Positions 33,384 to 44,615 of a stretch of DNA of 64,000 nucleotides are shown piece by piece. The stretch is from an uncultured Granulosicoccaceae bacterium (GTDB lineage: Bacteria; Pseudomonadota; Gammaproteobacteria; Granulosicoccales; Granulosicoccaceae), in the NCBI GenBank assembly GCA_938041955.1, contig CALISD010000021.1, positions 1 to 64,000 on the forward strand, written 5' to 3'. The translations under genes and the position numbers were made by a program. The notes below the pieces were generated by a model that saw only the letters and a program-made list of their open reading frames with translations, made no database searches and was not told the origin of the DNA. Positions within the stretch are counted from its first letter, which is position 1. Each line of letters starts with the position of its first letter.

Positions 33384-34055
33384 GTGAAAAAGCCAGACCA
33401 AGAATTTTCTGCTCCACAGGTCGCCAATCATTGGATGTCCCGTGGCACTGCAACACTACTGATGGTTGTCGGACTAGCGATGATCGCCACTCCTGCGAGT
33501 GCGCGTTGGTATAAGTGGGTAGATGAAAGTGGCAATATCTCATATCAAGACCAGCCCCCGCCGTCCAACTCTGAACAGTCCGCGCAGGTACTGAACAAAA
33601 ATGGTGTGACTCTTCAACACATTCCAAGTCGGGCAGAGGAGCGGGAAAATAGACGTCTGGCAAAGATTGAAACCGAGCAGCGTCAGCGCGATGATGCTTT
33701 GATCAAAGCGTTCCCACTTGAAAGTGATCTCATCAACACACGCGACAAACGTATTACGCACATCGATGGCTCTGTGTCTCGAATGTATGAGCAGCTAGTG
33801 ATTCTCAATAGCCGTTTAGTCTCGATAGAAGATCGCGTCAACGTCAGAATAGAGCGAGAACTTTCTCCCAGCCAGGCGCTGGAGTCTGATCGTATCGCCG
33901 TCACGCGCAGTATTGACAGCACCAACGCACTGATTAAATCGAAACTTCGGGAACGTCGGCTGGTCATGTCTCAGTTTGACAACGATTTAGCGCGCTACCG
34001 AGACTTGAAATCCGGCGTCACCACCAGCGGAGCCACTGCAAGTTTCAGCGACTGA
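33384..34055 (+). CDS. DUF4124-domain exported protein
   Basis: SARWYKWVDESGNISYQDQPPPSNSEQ followed by coiled-coil region. Confidence 0.82.
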   Translation: MKKPDQEFSAPQVANHWMSRGTATLLMVVGLAMIATPASARWYKWVDESGNISYQDQPPPSNSEQSAQVLNKNGVTLQHIPSRAEERENRRLAKIETEQRQRDDALIKAFPLESDLINTRDKRITHIDGSVSRMYEQLVILNSRLVSIEDRVNVRIERELSPSQALESDRIAVTRSIDSTNALIKSKLRERRLVMSQFDNDLARYRDLKSGVTTSGATASFSD

Positions 34056-34131
34056 CAACCCAATTGGAGCGTCGCTACAGCAAGCAAGGCACCTGTAACT
34101 ACATTGGCGGCTTACTAGTCCGCTGTATGGA

Positions 34132-34253
34132 AAGTTCGGTAGCACTTTTCTTCGCCATAGCTGCGTTAGAAAATTCGACGCAGGCCCTGCTATGACTGCA
34201 TTTTCCGCCTTGCTCTGACGACTGTGGCTGTGAACAAGCTTGTCACCGAACTT
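34132..34253. repeat. Dispersed intergenic repeat family 2, copy 1
   Basis: terminal inverted aagttcggt / accgaactt (perfect 9 bp); collinear with 50240-50358 (shared cgccatagctgc, gccttg, gctgtgaa at matching spacing). Confidence 0.65.
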
Positions 34254-34265
34254 CTGCACAGCCGA

Positions 34266-35180
<915 letters not shown>

Positions 35181-35183
35181 CTA

Positions 35184-36560
35184 CTAAAACGGCAACTCAA
35201 GTTTTGGATCAACACTTAGCATCGCCGTGCGAAAGTTAGACTGAATCTGTTCCAATGCTGATTGTGAATCAGCTTCGAAGCGAATTACAAGAGATGGTGT
35301 CGTGTTAGATGCTCGAACCAGCCCCCAACCGCTTTCAAAGTCGGCGCGCAAACCGTCTATAGTGGTCAGTTTGGCTTCGCCAAAGTCTGCACTTTCAACA
35401 AAAGCCTGCATGAATTTATGATGCTCGCCTTCGGCGAATTTGATTCCAAGCTCCGGTGTATTCACACTGTCCGGAATTTCACCAAATATTTCACTGACAG
35501 GCCGATCATCACGAGAAACTATCTCAAGTAACCTTGCAGCTGAATAGAGGGCGTCATCAAAGCCATACCAGCGCTCTTTGAAAAAGATATGACCACTCAT
35601 TTCACCACCGAGCGCCGCACCTGTCTCTTTGATTCTCGCCTTAACAAACGAGTGCCCTGTCTTCCACATTTCAGGCTCACCACCCGCTTCGGTAATGGCC
35701 GCTGGTAATAATCGAGAACACTTAACGTCATAGATAATTTTTGCGCCCGGGTTACGGTCGAGAATATCTCGTGAGTAAAGAATCATCTGACGATCCGGCC
35801 ATATGATCTGACCTTTATCGTCTATCACACCAACGCGATCACCATCACCATCAAATGCCAAACCAATCTCGAGCTTTTCCTTTTCAACCAATGCAGTGAT
35901 GTCGACCAGATTTTCAACTTTGGCAGGATCGGGGTGATGATTGGGGAAGTTGCCATCTACGTCTGAAAAAAGATCATGCACTTCACAACCAAGCTTTTCA
36001 AACAACTCGACCGCACAAACACCGGCGACACCGTTACCGCAGTCAGTGGCAATCCGCATTGGTCGTGAAATTTTTATATCTCCAATGATGCGTTCAAGAT
36101 AAGCGCCCATTACATCTGCCTCAGAATACTCACCTTCACCACTGGCCAGGTCATCGTTAACTAATCTCTGGTAAAGCAGCTGAATACCATCACCGAAAAG
36201 CGTGTCACCACCAATCATCATTTTCAACCCGTTGTATTCAGGAGGGTTGTGACTGCCAGTCACCATGATGCCGGTACCCGTGTCGAGATGATATGTGGAG
36301 AAATACAATACCGGCGTCGGTACCATGCCGATATTAATCACGTCGCATCCAGTGCTTTGAATTCCGCGCGCTAACGCAGCAATGAGATCCGGCCCGGAGA
36401 GCCTGCCATCACGGGCCAGGTTGACCACCTTCTGGCCACGAGCCAATGCCTCGGAGCCAAAGGCACGACCAATTTGCTCACACGCTTCAGGCGTCAATGC
36501 GTCAGCCACAACACCACGGATGTCATAAGCGCGAAAAATGGAGGCATCTATATTCATCAT
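35184..36560 (-). CDS. algC: Phosphomannomutase/phosphoglucomutase
   Basis: FRAYDIRGVV, GTGIMVTGSHNPPEYNGLKM, AFDGDGDRVGVID, GGEMSGHIFFKERWYGFDDALY. Confidence 0.95.
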   Translation of the reverse strand: MMNIDASIFRAYDIRGVVADALTPEACEQIGRAFGSEALARGQKVVNLARDGRLSGPDLIAALARGIQSTGCDVINIGMVPTPVLYFSTYHLDTGTGIMVTGSHNPPEYNGLKMMIGGDTLFGDGIQLLYQRLVNDDLASGEGEYSEADVMGAYLERIIGDIKISRPMRIATDCGNGVAGVCAVELFEKLGCEVHDLFSDVDGNFPNHHPDPAKVENLVDITALVEKEKLEIGLAFDGDGDRVGVIDDKGQIIWPDRQMILYSRDILDRNPGAKIIYDVKCSRLLPAAITEAGGEPEMWKTGHSFVKARIKETGAALGGEMSGHIFFKERWYGFDDALYSAARLLEIVSRDDRPVSEIFGEIPDSVNTPELGIKFAEGEHHKFMQAFVESADFGEAKLTTIDGLRADFESGWGLVRASNTTPSLVIRFEADSQSALEQIQSNFRTAMLSVDPKLELPF

Positions 36561-36731
36561 AAAATCTCAAATAGTTGGAATAGATTTCGGTATTTCAGCG
36601 ATTCCGCAACACATTCCGTAGTGGATTTAAAACCAACAGGGTTAAATGCAGGAAACTCGCCAGACATTACCTAAACATTACAAAATCACAAATCTTAAGC
36701 CCGCTCAGACTAACGCCGCTTCCTCCGGGTA

Positions 36732-37202
36732 TTAACCGAGGCCAGAGGACCCGAATCCGCCACTGCCACGGTTGGTGCTGGTAAATTCATCAACAACCTC
36801 GAACGCAGCCTGCACCACAGGCACAATCACCATCTGCGCTATTCGGTCACCAGCTTCGATGACAAACTCTGTAGAGGATCGATTCCAACAAGACACAAAC
36901 AACTGCCCCTGATAATCGGAGTCAATTAGCCCCACCAGATTACCGAGCACAATGCCATGTTTATGGCCAAGGCCGGAGCGCGGAAGCAGCAGGCCAGCTA
37001 AACCGGGGTCAGCAATATAGACTGCCAGGCCAGTCGGGATAAGCTCGACAGCACCTGCCTTAAGCACCAGCGTAGACTCAACACAGGCCCGCAAATCCAG
37101 CCCGGCAGAGCCGTCAGTAGCATGGCCAGGCAAGGGAATTTCGGTGCCTATACGCGCATCAAGAATCTTTAGCTGCACATTATGTAAGTGATTTTTTGTC
37201 AC
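36732..37202 (-). CDS. dut: dUTP diphosphatase
   Basis: [61 protein letters not shown]. Confidence 0.96.
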   Translation of the reverse strand: MTKNHLHNVQLKILDARIGTEIPLPGHATDGSAGLDLRACVESTLVLKAGAVELIPTGLAVYIADPGLAGLLLPRSGLGHKHGIVLGNLVGLIDSDYQGQLFVSCWNRSSTEFVIEAGDRIAQMVIVPVVQAAFEVVDEFTSTNRGSGGFGSSGLG

Positions 37203-37257
37203 TACGCTTATACCTTCCGGTCATTCTTGAATTGGCCAGTAACAATTGGTCAGCCAT

Positions 37258-38517
37258 TTAACTTTGCTGCGCATGATAGCGTTCGGATATTAATCCAACC
37301 AGGCTATCCGCTAACGTGCGCTTAGATTGAAGTTCAAATGACTTCGAGCCACCATCGCGCCAAAAAACTTCGACTGCATTGTCGTCCTTGCCGAACGTTC
37401 GTCCATCACTGACCAGGTTGGCAACAATCATATCGAGGTTTTTATTTTTTAATTTGCCTCGAGCATACTGTTCGAGCTTCTGCGTTTCGGCGGCAAAGCC
37501 AACACAAAACGGCCGGTTCTTATCTTGTGCCACGGTAGCCAGGATGTCCGGGTTTCGTTCAAGCTTCAAAGTCATTTCATCATCGGACTTTTTAATTTTT
37601 TCATCACTCTGTTCAGCTACGCGGTAGTCTGCGACCGCCGCAACCGAAATAAAGATTGCATCTTTTGATAGTCGGGACATCACTTCACGCTGCATATCCA
37701 GCGCACTTGATACATCTATCCTTTCAACACCTGTCGGGGTAGCAAGGTTTACCGGACCACTGACCAGTGTCACTCGTGCACCGGCTGATATTGCCGCCTC
37801 TGCAAGAGCGAATCCCATTTTTCCGCTACTGTGGTTACTTAAAAATCGCACCGGGTCAATACGCTCTCTTGTGGGTCCTGCTGTAATCAGTACTTCAACA
37901 TCGCTGAGCACCTGATCAGCTTTAGTGGATGACGACTGATGATTCATTACGACATGCTTCGAAATACCATCAGGCCATGGATTGCTCTTCAGGTATTCAA
38001 TAATCTCACTCGCTTCCCACATGCGCCCGGCACCGGTTTCACCGCATGCCTGAGATCCTACGCCCGGGCCAAGCACCATCACACCCCGGCTTTGCAATGT
38101 CTCAAGATTTGTCCGCGTCGCCGGATGCGCCCACATCACCGAATTCATCGCAGGTGCCACCGCTATCGGTGCAGTGGTAGCGAGACACAAGGTACTCAGA
38201 AGATCATCAGCCAAACCAGCAGACAGTCTTGCCAATGTATTGGCCGTCGCGGGTGCTATCAAAATAATATCTGCCCAACGGGCAAGTTCAATATGGCCCA
38301 TGCCGGCCTCGGCCTGCTCATTAAGTAAGTCCACATGGACTGCGTTACCTGACACCGCCTGAAACACTAACGGTCGAACAAACTCGCAAGCGCCTGCCGT
38401 CATAACCACCTGGACTTCAGCGCCCTGATCAATCAAACGTCGCACTACTTCTGGGGCCTTATAGGCTGCGATGCCGCCAGTAACCCCTAAAATCACCTTC
38501 TTTGAAAGCATACTCAT
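37258..38517 (-). CDS. coaBC: Bifunctional phosphopantothenoylcysteine decarboxylase/synthase
   Basis: ILGVTGGIAAYKAPEVVRRL, APAMNSVMWAHPATRTNL, ITAGPTRERIDPVRFLSNHSSGKMGFALA. Confidence 0.96.
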   Translation of the reverse strand: MSMLSKKVILGVTGGIAAYKAPEVVRRLIDQGAEVQVVMTAGACEFVRPLVFQAVSGNAVHVDLLNEQAEAGMGHIELARWADIILIAPATANTLARLSAGLADDLLSTLCLATTAPIAVAPAMNSVMWAHPATRTNLETLQSRGVMVLGPGVGSQACGETGAGRMWEASEIIEYLKSNPWPDGISKHVVMNHQSSSTKADQVLSDVEVLITAGPTRERIDPVRFLSNHSSGKMGFALAEAAISAGARVTLVSGPVNLATPTGVERIDVSSALDMQREVMSRLSKDAIFISVAAVADYRVAEQSDEKIKKSDDEMTLKLERNPDILATVAQDKNRPFCVGFAAETQKLEQYARGKLKNKNLDMIVANLVSDGRTFGKDDNAVEVFWRDGGSKSFELQSKRTLADSLVGLISERYHAQQS

Positions 38518-38657
38518 GGCTCTATTGTATCAGTCTGATTCCCAAGCTGACGGGTAAACGATAAGCCGCAAACGCGGATGTACGGAATCGCCTTACCATT
38601 TGTTAAAACTAGACCTGATCGATAGCTCAAGAGTCAAAAAAAACAAAAAATCCGCTC

Positions 38658-39332
38658 ATGGCTATGACAGATGTACCGGTCAGTGAGCGCCCTCGAGAGA
38701 AGTTACTATCGCGTGGCGCTGAAATCCTGACCGACGCCGAACTATTGGCAATTTTTGTGCGCACAGGCGTTCCGGGTCGCAATGCAGTGGAAGTCGCCCA
38801 CGACATCATTGCAGAGTACGGAGGCCTGGTTGAGCTCTTACAGGCCAATCAGAAAGATTTTTGCAGCACCAGGGGCCTCGGCCCGGCAAAGTATGCCCAG
38901 CTGTCAGCAGTGCTGGAGATGGCGAAACGCTACCAGTTTAACAAGGCTGAAAAAGGCGCATTTCTGGAATCACCTGATGCCGTGAAAAGTCTCGTAGCGC
39001 TTAAAATGCGCGACCTGGAACACGAAGTGTTTGCCTGCTTGTTTCTTGATAACAGACACAGGCTCATCTCATACGAACCCCTGTTTAGAGGCACTATTGA
39101 CAGTGCTTCTGTTTATCCGCGTGAGGTAGTCAAGGCGGCTCTGACATGCAATGCGGCTGCTGTAGTGCTGGCTCATAACCACCCGTCAGGGGTGGCCGAA
39201 CCCAGTCGCGCTGATATCGATATCACTGCCAAATTAACCAAAGCATTGATGCTTATCGATGTGCGGGTGCTGGACCATATCATCGTTGGCGACAACTACC
39301 AGGTGTCCCTGGCAGAGCGTGGAGAAATGTAG
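38658..39332 (+). CDS. radC: RadC family protein (JAB/MPN+ domain)
   Basis: RPREKLLSRGAEILTDAELLAIFVRTG, VVLAHNHPSGVAEPSRADIDIT. Confidence 0.95.
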   Translation: MAMTDVPVSERPREKLLSRGAEILTDAELLAIFVRTGVPGRNAVEVAHDIIAEYGGLVELLQANQKDFCSTRGLGPAKYAQLSAVLEMAKRYQFNKAEKGAFLESPDAVKSLVALKMRDLEHEVFACLFLDNRHRLISYEPLFRGTIDSASVYPREVVKAALTCNAAAVVLAHNHPSGVAEPSRADIDITAKLTKALMLIDVRVLDHIIVGDNYQVSLAERGEM

Positions 39333-39431
39333 GCTGGCCTTAACCATTCAGCCGGACATGAACTGAATCCAAGCTTCGTCGGGTTTGCAGTCTGTTAGTA
39401 GCCTTTCAGGATGCAAAGCAACAGGCAAAAA

Positions 39432-39457
39432 AAAGGCGGTCCCAAAGGACCGCCTTT
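39432..39457. terminator. Bidirectional terminator between radC and OmpA-family gene
   Basis: aaaggcggtcc-caa-aggaccgccttt with flanking A and T runs; convergent genes. Confidence 0.8.
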
Positions 39458-39479
39458 CTTATTTTCTCACCGGAAAATC

Positions 39480-40169
39480 TTAGTTGATTGCTTCAACTCT
39501 GATCTCTACCCGACGATTCAAGCGACGACCTTCAGCAGTATCGTTGCTCGCTATTGGTGCAGTCTCACCCAAACCAGACGCAGTCATAGGCACCTGAGGG
39601 AAAGAGCCTTGCAGAGTAGCTTTCACTGTTTCTGCTCGACGCTCTGACAAGCCCTGATTGTATTCAGTAGCACCACGACTGTCTGCGTGACCTACTACAT
39701 CAACCAGTTCAATATCAGAGTATGACTTCAGCTTTTCGATAAGCGTAGTCATTTCACGGTTGCCCTGACCAGTCAGCTGAGCTGAATCATAAGGGAACAA
39801 CGCGCGACCACTTAAGACAACCTTTTCAACTTCAGCTTCTTCTTCTGCAGCTGGAGCCGGCATTTCAGGCTTAGGTGGTGGTGGTGGAGGCGGGGGAGGA
39901 GCTACAGCCACCTCTTCTTTAGGTGCCTCCATTTCCTTCTCTGCCATTGCCTCTTTGCCTTCGCAAGAGCCAATCATGGTATCGTCATCATACTTAGATG
40001 TACGCAAACATCCGTCACCTGAAAGTCCGACTACACTACCAACTGAGGATGCGACATAACTCTTTGTCGCCTTCATCGCTTCATCACTTGAAGCACCACC
40101 GCCCGCTAGTGTGCCGCAACCTGTAAGGATCGCTGCTGCCATAGCGACGGACAGGAGTTTTATATGCAT
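39480..40169 (-). CDS. OmpA-family lipoprotein with proline-rich linker
   Basis: lipobox ILTGCGTL; PPPPPPPPPKPEMPAP; OmpA_C: VVGHADSRGATEYNQGLSERRAETVKATL...RRLNRRVEIRVEAIN. Confidence 0.9.
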   Translation of the reverse strand: MHIKLLSVAMAAAILTGCGTLAGGGASSDEAMKATKSYVASSVGSVVGLSGDGCLRTSKYDDDTMIGSCEGKEAMAEKEMEAPKEEVAVAPPPPPPPPPKPEMPAPAAEEEAEVEKVVLSGRALFPYDSAQLTGQGNREMTTLIEKLKSYSDIELVDVVGHADSRGATEYNQGLSERRAETVKATLQGSFPQVPMTASGLGETAPIASNDTAEGRRLNRRVEIRVEAIN

Positions 40170-40427
40170 GGAATCACTCCGATTTTGCAAAATACTCTAA
40201 TTAAATTTCTTAAGAGCAGAATCCGTAAGTTCCTACTCACCCACAGGTGCACGACATCGTGCTTGTTTTTGTTTTGCCGCAACAGGAAAGCCTTTGGTCA
40301 TACATCAACCCAACCACTGCATGCTACCCGACACTTATCAATCAACTCTGTCACGAATTTCATAATACGTACACGGTTAACTCGAATCCTAACACAACTT
40401 TATCTCACGTGAGAAACAATTGCTTAC

Positions 40428-41204
40428 GTGGATTCTTTGTTAAAGTGGCTACCAGCCAGCATCGGACGCTGCAAGACTAGTGTAATACGTTGGTGTGTCA
40501 ATAATTTAATGTTGCATAAACTTTACAAAAAGATCATGCCCGATGTGTGCTGTCTTTGTGACGCTCCGGGAATCACCGGTCTCGATTTGTGTCAAAACTG
40601 CCACAAAAATCTTCCCCACAACCATCGATGCTGCAGGCAGTGCGCAACACCGCTAACCCAGGCAAATATCACCTGTGGCCGTTGCCTAAGAAATCCCAGC
40701 GGTATAGATCACGCGGTCATCCCCTATCTGTACAGGCCACCGATCGATCACATGATCAAAAGACTAAAATTCTCTGCTGATACCAAATACAGCCGCCTCG
40801 CCGGGGAATTACTCGCAGACGCCGTTGTGCAGCGTAAGCTGGATTGCCCGCTACCTACTGTGATTGTTCCGGTACCAATTCATCCTGAACGGTTATTGGA
40901 GCGTGGTTTCAACCAGGCTGAACTGATTGCCCGAACATCAGCTGATCGTCTCAAAATTCGCCTGGATAGCTCCATGCTGAAACGCTCCAGCCTGCAGCTG
41001 CCACAATCCAGTTTAAGCGCCAGAGAGCGTGAAGCGAATATTCGCCGGGCTTTTAAAGTCGACAAATTGCACGGGCGACAATTGCACGTAGCAGTGGTGG
41101 ATGACGTCTACACTACTGGAGCAACCGCACGTGCAATCGCGCGGCAGCTGCAGAAAGCCGGCGTTGCAAAAATCAGTATCTGGGCTGTGGCTCGCACGCC
41201 GTAG
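40428..41204 (+). CDS. ComF-family amidophosphoribosyltransferase-like protein
   Basis: CCLCDAPGITGLDLCQNC zinc motif, VPVPIHPERLLERGFNQAELIA, VAVVDDVYTTGATARAIARQLQKAG; start uncertain (possibly about 40509). Confidence 0.92.
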   Translation: MDSLLKWLPASIGRCKTSVIRWCVNNLMLHKLYKKIMPDVCCLCDAPGITGLDLCQNCHKNLPHNHRCCRQCATPLTQANITCGRCLRNPSGIDHAVIPYLYRPPIDHMIKRLKFSADTKYSRLAGELLADAVVQRKLDCPLPTVIVPVPIHPERLLERGFNQAELIARTSADRLKIRLDSSMLKRSSLQLPQSSLSAREREANIRRAFKVDKLHGRQLHVAVVDDVYTTGATARAIARQLQKAGVAKISIWAVARTP

Positions 41205-41209
41205 CCCCG

Positions 41210-42862
41210 TTACAGTGGATCAGGCGAAGACATTAATACCCGATCGAGTGACGGGTCGGCCTGATCCGCGCTGGCAATGAACTGCTCAATTCTTTGATCA
41301 ATATGAGCAGCGTTCGCCGCATGCTCAAGACGCGCGTCATTGATTTCTACCAGCTTTAGCTGCACCTGCTGCTCTACTTCAGCTAACCCGGTCCGCAGCC
41401 CACCGTGTAACTCGCGGTAAATAGAGTCTGGCAACGAAGGGACGAACAATTTCCCAACCATCATCGGAATCAGCCAACCTAATCCGGCAAGTAAAAGCCC
41501 ATTGGTCAGAAAATCCAACCCCACATAGGCTGCTCGATCTTCTGCGCCGGCAATAAAGCCGTTAATGACCCGCCAACTTACCCAGGCAAGCGCCAGAAGC
41601 GGCAACGCAATTTTTAGTATTCCTGCCAATTTCGCTACCAATCGTTGCCATTGCGTACCAGGTGATTCAATGGTCGTTTCAACCGCCTGCTTCAGATGTT
41701 GACTAATAATGGCTCGAGCATCGATAGAACTCATATCATTTTTCATCGACATTACGGCTGCAGGTACACCATGTTCGCTGCCAGCCAGATTAAATTGCTG
41801 TACGGAATCCGTCATCCGGATTGAAAGCCAGTCATCCCACAATTCACTGGCGTCAGACCTTAATGCAATATTGCCAGCAACCTCAGTGACGGCCTCTTTA
41901 CCGCCCAGTGATTTAAATACTGTGGTAACCGCATTGGTTTTTTTTTCACTAAACAAAGCGCTGTAGGTTTTGAATGGCGCATCAAGGTGTGCGGTCGCCG
42001 CGTTTTCAAATTCGTGCCATCGATGTGCAAAGCTCTCATCAAGCTTTTTTGAAGCATCAATCGCAAGATACTGAGATTCAGCCTTTAACTTAGATTGCAC
42101 AGTGCTGAGTCTGCGTATCCAGCCACGCTCCTGTAAATGCGATATCACATTACGCTTAGCCAGAGAGGCAATCACTTCAACCAACTCGTTAAATTGATCA
42201 TCCGCATGTGCGGCGTTACACACTGTTCGAAAAACCTCCGGCGTCTGAAACCCGGCCGACTCAAGCATATGGGTGAAGTCCTGATACTGAATCGGCTCTG
42301 CCTTATCCCACTGATTGATCACAAAAAGCCAGGCGTGTTGGTAGCCGTTTTCCAGCATCATTCGCCAACCTTCTGCGTCTTTATAGCGCTCTGGCGTCAC
42401 AACATAAATCAGTAAATCAATATGTGGCAACCATTGCAGTACCTGATCTTTATTTTGCGTTTCATCACTATCAAAATCCGGCATATCAACCCACATAACA
42501 TCAGACAAATGTGCGTTAGTGTGTCTGTTGTCAGAGAATCGATCAGCCACAAAATAATCAGGTAGTGCATCAAGCTGAACGTCTTGATGGAGATAAGCAG
42601 TAATCTCCATCGATGTCGGCCGAACCACACCTGTGCGCGCTATCTCAGCACCGGCAAGACGATTCAACAGTGAGCTTTTGCCGACTCCTGTACCGCCGAA
42701 TAAACCCACCACTAAGGGCCGTTCCTCGCTTGCGAACAAATCGACCGGACTCTTGCTACCGATCACGGAAACACTTTGATTGGCACTCCAACCAGTATCT
42801 TTAAGCGTTGCATTGAATTGCTGTGCTTCGTGAAATAGCTGTCGCGCCAGTTTTTCAGACAT
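41210..42862 (-). CDS. Membrane-associated GTPase of the YfjP/HSR1/dynamin-like type
   Basis: GLFGGTGVGKSSLLNRLAG (G1), DMPDFDSDE (G3-like), VINQWDKAE (G4); C-terminal TM pair. Confidence 0.8.
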   Translation of the reverse strand: MSEKLARQLFHEAQQFNATLKDTGWSANQSVSVIGSKSPVDLFASEERPLVVGLFGGTGVGKSSLLNRLAGAEIARTGVVRPTSMEITAYLHQDVQLDALPDYFVADRFSDNRHTNAHLSDVMWVDMPDFDSDETQNKDQVLQWLPHIDLLIYVVTPERYKDAEGWRMMLENGYQHAWLFVINQWDKAEPIQYQDFTHMLESAGFQTPEVFRTVCNAAHADDQFNELVEVIASLAKRNVISHLQERGWIRRLSTVQSKLKAESQYLAIDASKKLDESFAHRWHEFENAATAHLDAPFKTYSALFSEKKTNAVTTVFKSLGGKEAVTEVAGNIALRSDASELWDDWLSIRMTDSVQQFNLAGSEHGVPAAVMSMKNDMSSIDARAIISQHLKQAVETTIESPGTQWQRLVAKLAGILKIALPLLALAWVSWRVINGFIAGAEDRAAYVGLDFLTNGLLLAGLGWLIPMMVGKLFVPSLPDSIYRELHGGLRTGLAEVEQQVQLKLVEINDARLEHAANAAHIDQRIEQFIASADQADPSLDRVLMSSPDPL

Positions 42863-44609
42863 TACCTGACTCCAGCATTTTCGTCATTCGTTGCAATTCA
42901 TCCTGCGACAGGGAAGTATTTTTGTCTAACATTTGTTGTTCGATCGCAATCAGAGGTTTGCGTATTTTTCTGTCAAGAATAGACTGCACTTCTTTTTCTT
43001 GATAAGCATTCAGCTTTTTTTGAATGCGTTGCATGTACTGGCCAAGTGCACCTTCAGTTAACAATGTGGTTAGTGATAACATCGCAGGGGCAACTATTAA
43101 ATCTACTGCACCAAGACCACCCGACTTAACCGCTAAAACCACTGCCGCAGCATCCGCTGTTACCCGCGCTGCACGCAAGCCATTAAGTGTGGCTGGTTGT
43201 TCCTGTAGATTTTGATAGAGCGACTGAGCAGCCCGATCAATTTCAACATGCAGCAGGGTCTGATAATTATCCAGACTCTGGTCATACTTTGTATTGATCC
43301 CGCGTTCGGCTTGCTCAAGATGAGAGCGAACCTCACGCCACCAAGGCCCATCAGCACTTGATTCCCGCGCAGCAATAGACGAACCCAACGACGCTATCGT
43401 ATGTTTTCCCAGCTCATCCAACAGGCGGCGTTCTTCATTTCTTCCATCCTTTGCAACAGGCGAAGGTTCACTGGCACGTGAAATTAACGTGCGCACGGGC
43501 CAGGTGACCACACTGCGTATTTTGCTCAGCGGCTTGGCCATGCCGGGCACTTCAAGCAAGACAAGCAACTCAGAGAGCGCGAGTTGAATCACTTCCCGGT
43601 GTCGGTCGCTCTCAAGATATTCAGTCTTGTAGCGTTGCAAGCTGCTATCAACCACAAGTTCAACCATGACCTGATACTCACGCTGCATTCGATGTTCTGC
43701 ACTTAACCCTGATGTCCAGTTCGGCCAATGCAAACGGAGATACTCAAGCGTATCGGTCTTAAGTTGCTCCGGTTGGCGGCGTTTCAGCTGTTGCAAAGCG
43801 ATTTGGCGTAATGCCTCAAGCTCACTTCCTGATGCAGCCCCTATAAGATCGTTGGGGTATTCATCAATAAAGGTGATTGGCGGAACACTACTCTCTGGTA
43901 TTGCGGCGAGATATTTCTTTTCCAGTGAAGCTTTCAACTCATCCCTTGGGCCGGTCGGGGTTTTATTCATCACCAACACAGAGGGTATAGAGCGATTGGC
44001 GACTAACTCAAGCATCTTCCATACGGTTTTGTCAGCATATTTTTCTTTACTCACCACAAACACGACAAGATCTGCAAGCGCAATCGCCTTTAATAAAGGG
44101 GCACGATAATCAAACGAATTGACGGAATCAAAATCCGGCGTGTCCCAGACGACGGTGTCCATAAATTCCGAATCAGGAATGGACACTTCCTGCAGTGAAT
44201 ATTCTTCCAGTGCCTGCCTGTCCAGTGCACTTTGCTTGGAAATACTCAGCTCACCAAAATATCGTGCTGCCCAATGATCGGCCCGGTTATAGATATTTTT
44301 CACTTCATCTACCACATGAAAACCCTGACAATGCACAGTAAAGCCTGCCTGCGCACTGGATTCGGCCAGTTGTTGTTGCAGCAACAGATTCACTACCGCG
44401 CTCTTACCGACTTGCGTCGGGCCAATCACGACTACCTGCAACGGGTAGCCGGTGTCTTCTCTGCCCAATGCCAGCTTATTAAGAGAGGTTTGAGCAATGG
44501 CGAGCGTTGTCAGTGAATATTCAAGTTCGGCTTCTTCATCAGAGTTATTAACGCACGCATCAAGTTTTACTCTATTGCGCTGTATTAATTGGTTTATAAA
44601 GTCTTGCAC
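42855..44609 (-). CDS. Second GTPase of the same type, adjacent paralogue
   Basis: VVIGPTQVGKSAVVNLLL (G1), DTPDFDSVN (G3-like), LVMNKTP (G4-like); overlaps the next gene by 8 nt. Confidence 0.8.
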   Translation of the reverse strand: MQDFINQLIQRNRVKLDACVNNSDEEAELEYSLTTLAIAQTSLNKLALGREDTGYPLQVVVIGPTQVGKSAVVNLLLQQQLAESSAQAGFTVHCQGFHVVDEVKNIYNRADHWAARYFGELSISKQSALDRQALEEYSLQEVSIPDSEFMDTVVWDTPDFDSVNSFDYRAPLLKAIALADLVVFVVSKEKYADKTVWKMLELVANRSIPSVLVMNKTPTGPRDELKASLEKKYLAAIPESSVPPITFIDEYPNDLIGAASGSELEALRQIALQQLKRRQPEQLKTDTLEYLRLHWPNWTSGLSAEHRMQREYQVMVELVVDSSLQRYKTEYLESDRHREVIQLALSELLVLLEVPGMAKPLSKIRSVVTWPVRTLISRASEPSPVAKDGRNEERRLLDELGKHTIASLGSSIAARESSADGPWWREVRSHLEQAERGINTKYDQSLDNYQTLLHVEIDRAAQSLYQNLQEQPATLNGLRAARVTADAAAVVLAVKSGGLGAVDLIVAPAMLSLTTLLTEGALGQYMQRIQKKLNAYQEKEVQSILDRKIRKPLIAIEQQMLDKNTSLSQDELQRMTKMLESGNV

Positions 44610-44615
44610 TAATTA

